Assembly: GCF_900637295.1 (NCBI RefSeq)
Contig: NZ_LR134363.1
Span: 1,116,001-1,180,000, forward strand
Source: Actinomyces slackii
GTDB taxonomy: Bacteria > Actinomycetota > Actinomycetes > Actinomycetales > Actinomycetaceae
Reading direction: 5' to 3'
Length of the DNA: 64,000 nucleotides
Part shown: positions 54,292-62,178 of the stretch, in pieces
How the letters are laid out: each line of letters opens with the position of its first letter
Position numbering within the stretch: the stretch's first letter is position 1
Notes under the pieces: generated by a model
Database searches by the model: none
Seen by the model: the letters and a program-made list of their open reading frames with translations, nothing else
Told to the model about the DNA's origin: nothing
Translations under genes and position numbers: made by a program

Positions 54292-57009
54292 ATGCCCACG
54301 AAGTACGTGTACCGATTCAGTGAGGGTGACAAGGACCAGAAGGAACTCCTGGGTGGAAAGGGCGCCAACCTTGCGGAGATGACTCGCCTGGGCCTCCCCG
54401 TTCCTCCCGGCTTCACCATCACCACCGATGCCTGCCGGGCCTACCTGGCCTCCGGCGCGGTCCCTGAGGAGCTCTCCGTCCAGGTGACCCGGGCGCTGCG
54501 GGAGGTCGAGGAGGAGCTGGGCCGCGAGCTGGGGGCTGCCGACGACCCTCTGCTGGTGTCGGTGCGCTCCGGGGCCAAGTTCTCCATGCCCGGCATGATG
54601 GAGACAGTGCTGAACATCGGGTTGAACGATGAGTCCGTTCGGGGCCTGGCCGAGGCCTCCAATGACCCGCGCTTCGCCTGGGACTCCTACCGGCGCCTGA
54701 TCCAGATGTTCGGCAAGACCGTCCTGGATGTGGACGGCGAGCACTTCTCCGAGGCCCTGGAGGCCAAGAAGGCCTCGCGCGGCGTGGCCCTGGACTACGA
54801 GCTGGATGTCGAGGCCCTGACTGAGCTGGTGGGCGAGTTCAAGGAGATCGTGCGCACCCACGCAGGCATCGACTTCCCCCTGGACCCGCGCGCCCAGCTG
54901 GATATGGCCACGGAGGCGGTCTTCCGCTCCTGGAACACCGAGCGCGCCCACCTCTACCGCCGCCGCGAGAAGATCCCCCACGACCTGGGCACCGCCGTCA
55001 ACGTGTGCACCATGGTCTTCGGCAACATGGGCCAGACCTCGGGGACCGGCGTGTGCTTCACCCGTGACCCCTCCACGGGCCGCTCGGGCGTCTACGGGGA
55101 CTACCTGGTCAACGCCCAGGGCGAGGACGTGGTGGCGGGCATCCGCAACACCCTGTCCCTGGCGGACCTGGAGTCCCTGGACCGGGACTCCTATGACGAG
55201 CTGCGCGGCATCATGCGGCGCCTGGAGACCCACTACCGGGACCTGTGCGACATCGAGTTCACCATTGAGCGCGGCAAGCTGTGGATGCTCCAGACCCGGG
55301 TGGGCAAGCGCACCGCCGCTGCGGCCTTCCGCGTGGCCACCCAGCTGGTGGACGAGAAGCTCATCACCATGGATGAGGCCCTCACGCGTGTGACCGGGGA
55401 GCAGCTCACCCAGCTCATGTTCCCCCAGTTCGACGACGACACCGAGCGCGATCTGCTCACGCGCGCCATGCCCGCCTCCCCCGGCGCTGCCGTGGGACGC
55501 ATCGTCTTCGACAATGCCGAGGCCGTCTCGCGCGCGGAGGCGGGCGAGTCCGTCATCCTGGTGCGCCGCGAGACCAACCCCGATGACCTGCCCGGCATGG
55601 TCGCGGCCACCGGCGTGCTCACGGCTCGCGGCGGCAAGACCTCCCACGCCGCGGTGGTGGCGCGCGGCATGGGCAAGACCTGCGTGTGCGGCGCCGAGGC
55701 CCTGGAGGTCGACGCCAGCGCCAAGACCCTGCGCGTGGCCGGGCGCGAGGAGGTCTTCACCTCCGAGGACGTCATCGCCATCGACGGCACCACCGGTGAG
55801 GTCTTCCTGGGCGAGGTGGCCGTGGTGGACTCTCCGGTCATGACCTACCTGCGCCGCGGCCTGGAGGAGGCGCTGGACACCGCCGGGGACGTGGACACCC
55901 GCGAGCTGGTGACCTCCGTGCACCGCCTCATGCGCCACGCGGACAAGGTGCGCCGTCTGGAGGTGCGCGCCAATGCGGACACTCCCGAGGACGCCCGCCG
56001 CGCCGTGCACCGCGGGGCTCAGGGCGTGGGGCTGTGCCGCACCGAGCACATGTTCCTCGGTGAGCGCAAGCAGTTCGTCCAGAACCTCATCCTGGCCGAC
56101 TCCCAGGAGGGCCGCGAGGCCGCCCTGGCTGAGCTGCTGCCCCTGCAGAAGGGCGACTTCGTCGAGATGCTGGAGACGATGGACGGCAAGCCCATGACGG
56201 TGCGCCTCATCGACCCGCCCCTGCACGAGTTCCTGCCGGACATCACCGAGCTGAGCGTCAAGGTGGCCCTGGATCGCGAGCGCGGCACCCTGGACCCGGC
56301 CGATGAGAGGCTGCTGTCCGTGGTGCGCAGGAACCACGAGTCCAACCCGATGCTGGGCCTGCGCGGTGTGCGCCTGCTGCTGACCATGCCGGGGCTCATC
56401 GAGCTGCAGGTGCGGGCCATCGCCGAGGCGGCCGTCGAGCGCCTGGCCAAGGGCGGGGACCCGCGCCCGGAGATCATGATCCCCCTGGTGGGCTCCGTGC
56501 GGGAGTTGCAGGTGGTTCGGGAGCGCGCCGCTGCGGTTCTGGCGGAGGTCTCGGCCGACTCCGGGTACGCGCTGGACTTCCCGATCGGCTGCATGATCGA
56601 GCTGCCGCGCGCCGCGGTCAGTGCGGACACCATCGCCGAGGAGGCGGACTTCTTCTCCTTCGGCACCAACGACCTGACCCAGACCACCTGGGGCTTCTCG
56701 CGTGACGACGTCGAGAGCGTCTTCTTCAAGGAGTACCTGGACCTGGGCGTCTTCGGGGTCTCGCCCTTCGAGACCATCGACGAGCGGGGCGTGGGGCGCG
56801 TGGTGGCCATCGGCGCTGAGAGAGGGCGGGAGACCAAGCCCGACCTGAAGCTGGGTGTCTGCGGTGAGCACGGCGGCGACCCGGAGTCGATCGGCTTCTT
56901 CCACCGCTCCGGGCTGAACTACGTGTCCTGCTCCCCCTTCCGCGTGCCCGTGGCGCGCCTGGAGGCCGGCCGCGTGGCCATCCTGAGCCCGTCCAAGGCC
57001 GAGGACTGA
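54292..57009 (+). CDS. ppdK: Pyruvate, phosphate dikinase
   Basis: A 905-residue enzyme interconverting pyruvate, ATP and phosphate with PEP, AMP and pyrophosphate. The nucleotide-binding domain begins LLGGKGANLAEMTRLGLPVP; the phosphohistidine is in GGKTSHAAVVARGMGK (H452); the PEP/pyruvate domain has GVGLCRTEHMF, and the Cys region is LGVCGEHGGDP followed by NYVSCSPFRVP. ATG 54292 with a GAGAGAGG site is preferred to a start 42 nt upstream. It may take part in glycolysis or gluconeogenesis, as in other anaerobic actinobacteria. Confidence 0.96.
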   Translation: MPTKYVYRFSEGDKDQKELLGGKGANLAEMTRLGLPVPPGFTITTDACRAYLASGAVPEELSVQVTRALREVEEELGRELGAADDPLLVSVRSGAKFSMPGMMETVLNIGLNDESVRGLAEASNDPRFAWDSYRRLIQMFGKTVLDVDGEHFSEALEAKKASRGVALDYELDVEALTELVGEFKEIVRTHAGIDFPLDPRAQLDMATEAVFRSWNTERAHLYRRREKIPHDLGTAVNVCTMVFGNMGQTSGTGVCFTRDPSTGRSGVYGDYLVNAQGEDVVAGIRNTLSLADLESLDRDSYDELRGIMRRLETHYRDLCDIEFTIERGKLWMLQTRVGKRTAAAAFRVATQLVDEKLITMDEALTRVTGEQLTQLMFPQFDDDTERDLLTRAMPASPGAAVGRIVFDNAEAVSRAEAGESVILVRRETNPDDLPGMVAATGVLTARGGKTSHAAVVARGMGKTCVCGAEALEVDASAKTLRVAGREEVFTSEDVIAIDGTTGEVFLGEVAVVDSPVMTYLRRGLEEALDTAGDVDTRELVTSVHRLMRHADKVRRLEVRANADTPEDARRAVHRGAQGVGLCRTEHMFLGERKQFVQNLILADSQEGREAALAELLPLQKGDFVEMLETMDGKPMTVRLIDPPLHEFLPDITELSVKVALDRERGTLDPADERLLSVVRRNHESNPMLGLRGVRLLLTMPGLIELQVRAIAEAAVERLAKGGDPRPEIMIPLVGSVRELQVVRERAAAVLAEVSADSGYALDFPIGCMIELPRAAVSADTIAEEADFFSFGTNDLTQTTWGFSRDDVESVFFKEYLDLGVFGVSPFETIDERGVGRVVAIGAERGRETKPDLKLGVCGEHGGDPESIGFFHRSGLNYVSCSPFRVPVARLEAGRVAILSPSKAED

Positions 57010-57055
57010 GCCGAGCCAGATGAGTTGAGCGGGCCGGATTCGAGCCCGATTCACG

Positions 57056-57113
57056 TCGCCCCCGGTTGGGTCTGCGGAGCACGATCCCGCTGCGCAGACC
57101 CAACCGGGGGCGA
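57056..57113 (+). terminator. Terminator of ppdK
   Basis: TCGCCCCCGGTTGGGTCTGCG (57056-57076) pairs perfectly with bases 57093-57113 around a 16-nt loop, followed by AAAATCTTG. A 21-bp stem. Confidence 0.8.
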
Positions 57114-57260
57114 AAATCTTGTGGCATTTGCTACGTCGTCAAATAATAGGATTCCGAGACCTGTCTCGCAATAAAGAGAAATGATGAAGATGGGGTCGCC
57201 TTTAGGGGTTGTTCTCGCGTCGGCGATAGTGCTGACCTGCTGTACGGGTTGCCATATTGG

Positions 57261-58761
57261 GGCTCTTCGTGTTTGGGGGTGTGGTAGGTGGGGCTTATGG
57301 GTGTGATGGTGGTTGGTGTGGGTGCGTCGTTGCTGGGGTAGGGGTCGAGGTCCCCTGATGATGGGAGCTGCTTAACCAACCCATCTGGGAGGACCTCGAC
57401 ATGGCTGACGCTACCTTCTCCTGTCCGGATTTGACTACCTTCCTGGGGCTGGATGGCCTGGGGCTGGTGGCGGTGGGCCAGCGCCTGGAGGCTGAGCGGG
57501 CGGTGGTCGAGTGCCGCATGCCCGTGTGCGTGGAGGATCCCTTCTGCAAGGCCTGCGGGGCCCAGGGCCTGGCGCGGGGCACCGTGACCCGGCGCCTGGC
57601 GCACGTGCCGGTGGGGTGGCGGCCCACACAGCTGGTGGTGCGCCTGCGGCGCTTTTCCTGCGAGCACTGCCAGCGGGTATGGAGGCAGGACACCACCGGC
57701 CTGGCCGAGCCCCGGGCGCGCCTGACCCGCCAGGGGCGTGGACTGGGGGCTGTGGGCCCTGGGGCGCCAGTGCATGTCGATGCGCCGGGTCGCCCAGGCG
57801 TTGGGGGTGGCCTGGCACACGGCCAATAGCGCGATCCTCGCCCGCGCCCAGCGGATGGGCGCCGATGATCCGCACCGCTTGGAGGGGGTCGAGGTCCTCG
57901 GCGTTGATGAGCACATCTGGCGTCATACCAGGCTCGGCCAGCGCTACGTCACTGTGGTCATCGACCTGACCCCCGTGCGCCAGGCCACTGGCCCGGCCCG
58001 CCTGCTCGATGTCATCGAGGGCCGCTCTGGCAGGGCCCTCCAGGACTGGCTGGCCCAGCGCGACCAGTCCTGGAGGCAGGGCGTCGAGGTGGTGGCCATG
58101 GACGCCTTCACCGGGTTCAAGACCGCCGCTGCCCAGCAGCTTCCCGCAGCTCGGGCGGTGATGGACCCCTTCCACGTCATCGCCCTGGCAGGCGACAGAC
58201 TCGATGAGTGCCGGCGCCGCATCCAGCGTCAGACCACCGGGGGCCGGGGCACCAAGACCGACCCGCTCTACCGGGCCAGGCGCACCCTGCGCACCGGGGC
58301 CGACCTGCTCACCGACCCCGGCGCGCAGCGCCTCCAGGAGCTGTTCGCCCACGAGCGCCACGCGGCCGTGCAGGCCACCTGGAGCATCTACCAGCGCCTG
58401 ATCCAGGCCTACCGGGCCCAGGATCGCGGCCTGGGGCGGTTCCTGATGCAACGCGCCATCGATTCCCTGACCCGGCCCATCCCGGCCGGATTGGAGGAGA
58501 TCACGGCACTGGCCAAGACCCTGACCAGCCGCAGCCAGGACATCCTGGCCTACTTCGAGCGCCCCCACACATCCAACGGCCCCACCGAGGCCATCAACGG
58601 GCGCCTGGAGCACCTGCGAGGCATCGCCCTGGGATTCCGCAACCTGACCCACTACACCACCCGCAGCCTCATCCACGCCGGACGCCTCAAGGACCAACTC
58701 AAAGCAACCACCTACACCCACCCATAAGCCCCACCTACCACACCCCCAAACACGAAGAGCC
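57261..58761 (+). mobile_element. ISL3-family insertion sequence, 1501 bp
   Basis: The ends are inverted repeats identical over about 43 nt, beginning GGCTCTTCGTGTTTGGGGGT. The target duplication CATATTGG stands at 57253-57260 and 58762-58769, the 8 bp expected for ISL3. The identical ends and exact target repeat suggest a recent insertion, but the transposase carries a frameshift. Confidence 0.92.
57401..58727 (+). pseudogene. ISL3 transposase, frameshifted
   Basis: Two overlapping frames. 57401-57829 encodes the N-terminal zinc-binding part (CKACGAQG, then CEHCQRVW) and 57738-58727 the DDE domain: VLGVDEHIWRH (D), VVAMDAFTGFK (D), PTEAINGRLEHLRGIALGF (E region). The frames part near 57731-57738 at CAGGGGCG; one extra base would explain the shift. 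Together they make a normal ISL3 transposase of about 440 residues. A sequencing error in the G-run cannot be excluded. Confidence 0.82.
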
Positions 58762-59344
58762 CATATTGGGGCGGTCGAAGAGCCGTATTGCGGTCTGTTC
58801 ACTGCGGATGATGTGCGCCCGATTGTTGGTTATGTTAAGGAGGTTAACGACAAGGGTAGGCAACCCATATGGTGCAGGATTTCTGGTGAGCGTGGAACGG
58901 TGGTGCTGCGCGCTACGGATAACTCATGGGTTGCTTATGGGGAGAACGGAAATAATGCCTTGAGGACGCTGGAGCGGCGCACGGGCACGAAGGGTGAGCC
59001 TGTTCCGGGCACTAATGCGGTGGTCTTCGCGTATTCCACGGACTGGACGTCGAGTCCTCAGGCTCACGCTTACTGGGTGGAAGGCCGGGCAGGGTTTTCA
59101 GTCAGGACCCTCACCGTCGATGACGTCGACGCGTCCACTGTGGCGGCGGCGGAGAAGATCGTCCGGAAGTATGCCCCGGAGGTGCTCAAGGATGCCCCTG
59201 AGCGCACGGAGGATCCTGGCCCGAACTACAACGACCCCGCCACAAGCACCGCCACGCCCTCGCCCGCGGCATCGTCGGGGTGAGGGCTGGGGTGCCGGCA
59301 GGCGCCGGTCCGCGCCAGTTTCCCCCAGTGCCGGGCTCGGTAGC

Positions 59345-59497
59345 ATGAAGCGAAGCGGCGCCTGCGACGGCGAACGCACGTCTGCGAGGCCTCAGGACCA
59401 GGGCGCCGCCGTCCCTGCGCCCGGCGGGCCTATCCGCGACTCCGACCACTCCCACCGAGCCCACCGGGCCCAAACCCTGAGTGCCCCAGGCTCCTGA
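59345..59497 (+). other. Possible 50-codon ORF in a 295-nt gap
   Basis: ATG just after TAGCAT opens a 50-codon Ala/Arg/Pro-rich frame with no ribosome site and no known match. It is listed to account for the gap between the lipoprotein remnant and the MoxR gene; I doubt it is translated. Confidence 0.2.
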
Positions 59498-59578
59498 GCG
59501 GCGCCCCCTCGAGGACCCTGGTTCCGCTGAGGGTGAGGCATCGGGAGGCACCCCAGGCAGGCGTGCCATGATCGCGTC

Positions 59579-60781
59579 ATGACCAGTGCAGCACCATCGG
59601 CGCCAGGACCCGCCATCCCGCCCGCACGCACACGTGCCCGCGCCGGCTCGGACCCCGCCGTCGTGCCGCCGGCCTCCGGCGCCCACCGCGTCCCACCTGC
59701 CTCACCGCACGCCTCGGCCGCCCACGGACACGTCCCCGACACCCAGCCCGTGCCCGCCAACGCGGCCCCGCCCGCCACTGTTCCCTCTGCATCCACAGCC
59801 TCCACATCGGCCTCCTCTGAGGCCCCGGTGACCCCCGAGGCCCTGCATGCCCTGGCCCGCTCCCTGCGCAAGCGGATCGAGACGGTGGTGGTGGGCAAGC
59901 GCCGCGCCGTCGAGACCGCCATCGCCACCCTCCTGGCCGGCGGCCACCTGCTCATCGAGGACGTCCCCGGCGTGGGCAAGACGACCCTGGCCACGGCCAT
60001 CGCCCGCTGCCTGGACCTGAGCTCGACCCGCATCCAGTTCACCTCCGACCTGCTGCCGGCCGATGTCACCGGCGTGAGCATCTACGACCAGTCCAGCCGC
60101 GCCTTCCGCTTTCACCCCGGCCCGGTCTTCGCCTCAGTGGTCATCGCCGATGAGATCAACCGGGCCACCCCGCGCACCCAGTCGGCCCTGCTGGAGGCCA
60201 TGGGGGAGGGGCGCGTCAGCGTCGAGGGTCGCCCCATGGCGCTTCCCGACCCCTTCATGGTGGTGGCCACCCAGAACCCCCTGGACATGGAGGGCACCTA
60301 CAGCCTGCCCGAGGCCCAGCGCGACCGCTTCATGGCCCGCATCTCCATGGGCTACCCCGAGCCGGGAGCGGAGACCGCCATGCACACCGCCCGCAGCGGC
60401 GTCGACCCCCTGGCCGCCCTGGAGCCCCTGGCCAGCGTCGAGGACGTGCGCCGGGCCCGCAGCGCCGTCGCCCGCCTGCCCATGGCCGAGCCCGTCGCCG
60501 GCTACATCGTGGCCCTGGTGGGGGCCACCCGCGCGGATGAGGCGATCGCCCTGGGCGCCAGCCCGCGCGCGGGTCTCCAGCTGGCGGCCCTGGCGCGGGC
60601 GCGCGCCGCCATGCGCGGGTCCAGCTTCGTCACGCCCGACGACGTCGCCCGCGCAGCTCACGGCGCCTTGACCCATCGCCTCATCCCCGCCGGGCGCTTC
60701 CCCTCATCCGCTGCCGCTCATGGAGCCGCCGGGGAGGCGCTGGCGCGCATTGTGGCGCGCACCCCGGTTCCGGCCGCCTGA
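59579..60781 (+). CDS. MoxR-type AAA+ ATPase
   Basis: A 400-residue ATPase. A disordered Ala/Pro/Ser N-terminus (about 80 residues) precedes the AAA_3 core: Walker A DVPGVGKTT, Walker B ASVVIADEINRATPRTQSAL, sensor 1 VVATQNPLDMEGTY and LPEAQRDRFMARISMGYP. MoxR proteins act as chaperones for metal- or cofactor-dependent proteins, often with DUF58 and transglutaminase partners, as here. CATGAT (59567-59572) is 6 nt before the ATG. Confidence 0.93.
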   Translation: MTSAAPSAPGPAIPPARTRARAGSDPAVVPPASGAHRVPPASPHASAAHGHVPDTQPVPANAAPPATVPSASTASTSASSEAPVTPEALHALARSLRKRIETVVVGKRRAVETAIATLLAGGHLLIEDVPGVGKTTLATAIARCLDLSSTRIQFTSDLLPADVTGVSIYDQSSRAFRFHPGPVFASVVIADEINRATPRTQSALLEAMGEGRVSVEGRPMALPDPFMVVATQNPLDMEGTYSLPEAQRDRFMARISMGYPEPGAETAMHTARSGVDPLAALEPLASVEDVRRARSAVARLPMAEPVAGYIVALVGATRADEAIALGASPRAGLQLAALARARAAMRGSSFVTPDDVARAAHGALTHRLIPAGRFPSSAAAHGAAGEALARIVARTPVPAA

Positions 60782-62178
60782 TGATCCGCCAGCCGCTGAT
60801 GACTCAGACGATGGCCGGCAACGCCCCGGGAGGCGCCAAGGGCAGCGCAGGGGGCGGGCGGGCGAGCCCCGGGTCCAGACGCGGGCCCTCGCGTGCCACG
60901 CGCGCCTCGCACGCCCTGGGCTCCAGACGCGCCCCGCGCTCCACGGCCACGGGGGTGGCGCCGGAGGCTCCTGAGCTCCGGCAGGTGGCCCGCCGCCTGC
61001 CGCGCCTGGAGCTGACCCGTCGCGGGTGGGGGCTGCTGGCGGTGGCCCTGCTCCTGGTCATGTCCTGGTACCTGCTGCGCCTGCGCCTGCTGACCGACGC
61101 CGCCAGCCTCTTGGCCGCCCCGGTGGTCGTGGGCCTCATGGCGGCCGCGGCCCTGGCGGTGGTCAATGCCGTGCGCCGCCCGCGGGTGCGCCTGACCGCC
61201 TCGCGCCAGCCGCAGGCGGGCCAACGGCTCTGGGTGAGTATCAAGGTCCGTTGCCTCCTGCCGGCCTTCCTGCCCGCCTGGGTCGCCTGGCAGGTGGGGC
61301 CCGAGCGGTCCGGTCGGGCGCTCACGCCCCTGGATGCGGGTCGCTCGGCGCTGGGCATGACGGCGCAGCGCCGCGGGCCGGAGGCGGTGATGACGCGATG
61401 GATCGTGGTGGCCGAGCCCCTGGGCCTGGCCCGTGCCCGCATCCCTCTGGGGGCCTCCACCGAGGTGCTGGTCCTTCCCCGGCCCGCCGAGCTTCCCGAG
61501 CCCCTGCCCGCGCCCCGCGCCTGCGACCTCCCCGGGGGCAGGCTCGGTGACCAGGGCGAGGAGCGCCTGGCCAGCCTGCGCGAGTACCGTCCCGGCGACG
61601 CGCTGGGCTCCATCCACTGGCGGCAGTCGGCGCGCATCGACCAGCTCCTCGTGGTCGAGCGCGAGCACGAGGCCCTGCCCCACCCCAGCCTCGCCCTGGT
61701 CGTGGAGCCGGGCGCCTACCGCGGTCCCGAGCACCTGGAGGCCGCGATCTCCCTGGCCGCCGGGGTTGTGGGGCAGTGGGCCCGCCAGCGCCTGGGGGCC
61801 GACCTGCTGCTCCTGGCCCGCCGCCCCGGCCAGGGCGCCTGGGCGGCTCTGCGCTTCGGCACCGAGCAGGCGGAGGCCGGCCGGCTGCTGCAGGTCCTGG
61901 CCCGCCTGGAGCCCGGAGCCCCGGGCGGCCTGGGCGCGATGGAGGCGGTGGCCGACCACGAGCCCCGCCTGTCCCTGGAATCAGTGGCACTGCCCCGGTA
62001 CGCCAGGGCCGACGTCGTCATCACCGCCAGCCCCCAGGGTGGCGGGCAGGCGGTGTTCCCGCCCCTGGATCCCGGCGCGCGCGGAGTCCTGGTGGTGGCC
62101 GGGGCGGGTCGGGCCCAGGCCACCGGTGCCCCTGATACCTGGCGGGTGCTGGCCGTCGCTGATCGGCAGGAGCAGTGA
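60781..62178 (+). CDS. DUF58 domain-containing membrane protein
   Basis: A 465-residue protein. Two helices (around residues 80-125) follow a basic N-terminus. The DUF58 signature LREYRPGDALGSIHWRQSAR lies near residue 265, followed by a von-Willebrand-A-like part (LVVEREHEALPHPSLALVVE). It overlaps the MoxR stop as TGATG and probably works with that ATPase. Confidence 0.9.
   Translation: MIRQPLMTQTMAGNAPGGAKGSAGGGRASPGSRRGPSRATRASHALGSRRAPRSTATGVAPEAPELRQVARRLPRLELTRRGWGLLAVALLLVMSWYLLRLRLLTDAASLLAAPVVVGLMAAAALAVVNAVRRPRVRLTASRQPQAGQRLWVSIKVRCLLPAFLPAWVAWQVGPERSGRALTPLDAGRSALGMTAQRRGPEAVMTRWIVVAEPLGLARARIPLGASTEVLVLPRPAELPEPLPAPRACDLPGGRLGDQGEERLASLREYRPGDALGSIHWRQSARIDQLLVVEREHEALPHPSLALVVEPGAYRGPEHLEAAISLAAGVVGQWARQRLGADLLLLARRPGQGAWAALRFGTEQAEAGRLLQVLARLEPGAPGGLGAMEAVADHEPRLSLESVALPRYARADVVITASPQGGGQAVFPPLDPGARGVLVVAGAGRAQATGAPDTWRVLAVADRQEQ

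Larger units (their letters stand above)
57181..59283 (+). pseudogene. Lipoprotein gene split by an ISL3 element
   Basis: Bases 57181-57260 encode MMKMGSPLGVVLASAIVLTC, then CTGC: a signal sequence with a lipobox. The frame resumes at 58770 after the IS and one copy of the 8-bp target repeat. Removing 57261-58769 restores one 197-codon frame: HIGAVEEPYCGLFTADDVRP and on, with an ADDVRPIVGYV segment, many aromatic residues and a Pro/Thr/Ser tail ending PAASSG. The family is unknown. The 3' part alone (from ATG 58813, 156 residues) has no signal peptide. Codon use is AT-richer than nearby genes. Confidence 0.8.

Noticed and set aside
53914-57054. 1046-codon minus-strand frame
   Set aside because: Antisense shadow of ppdK, which has a complete set of catalytic motifs.
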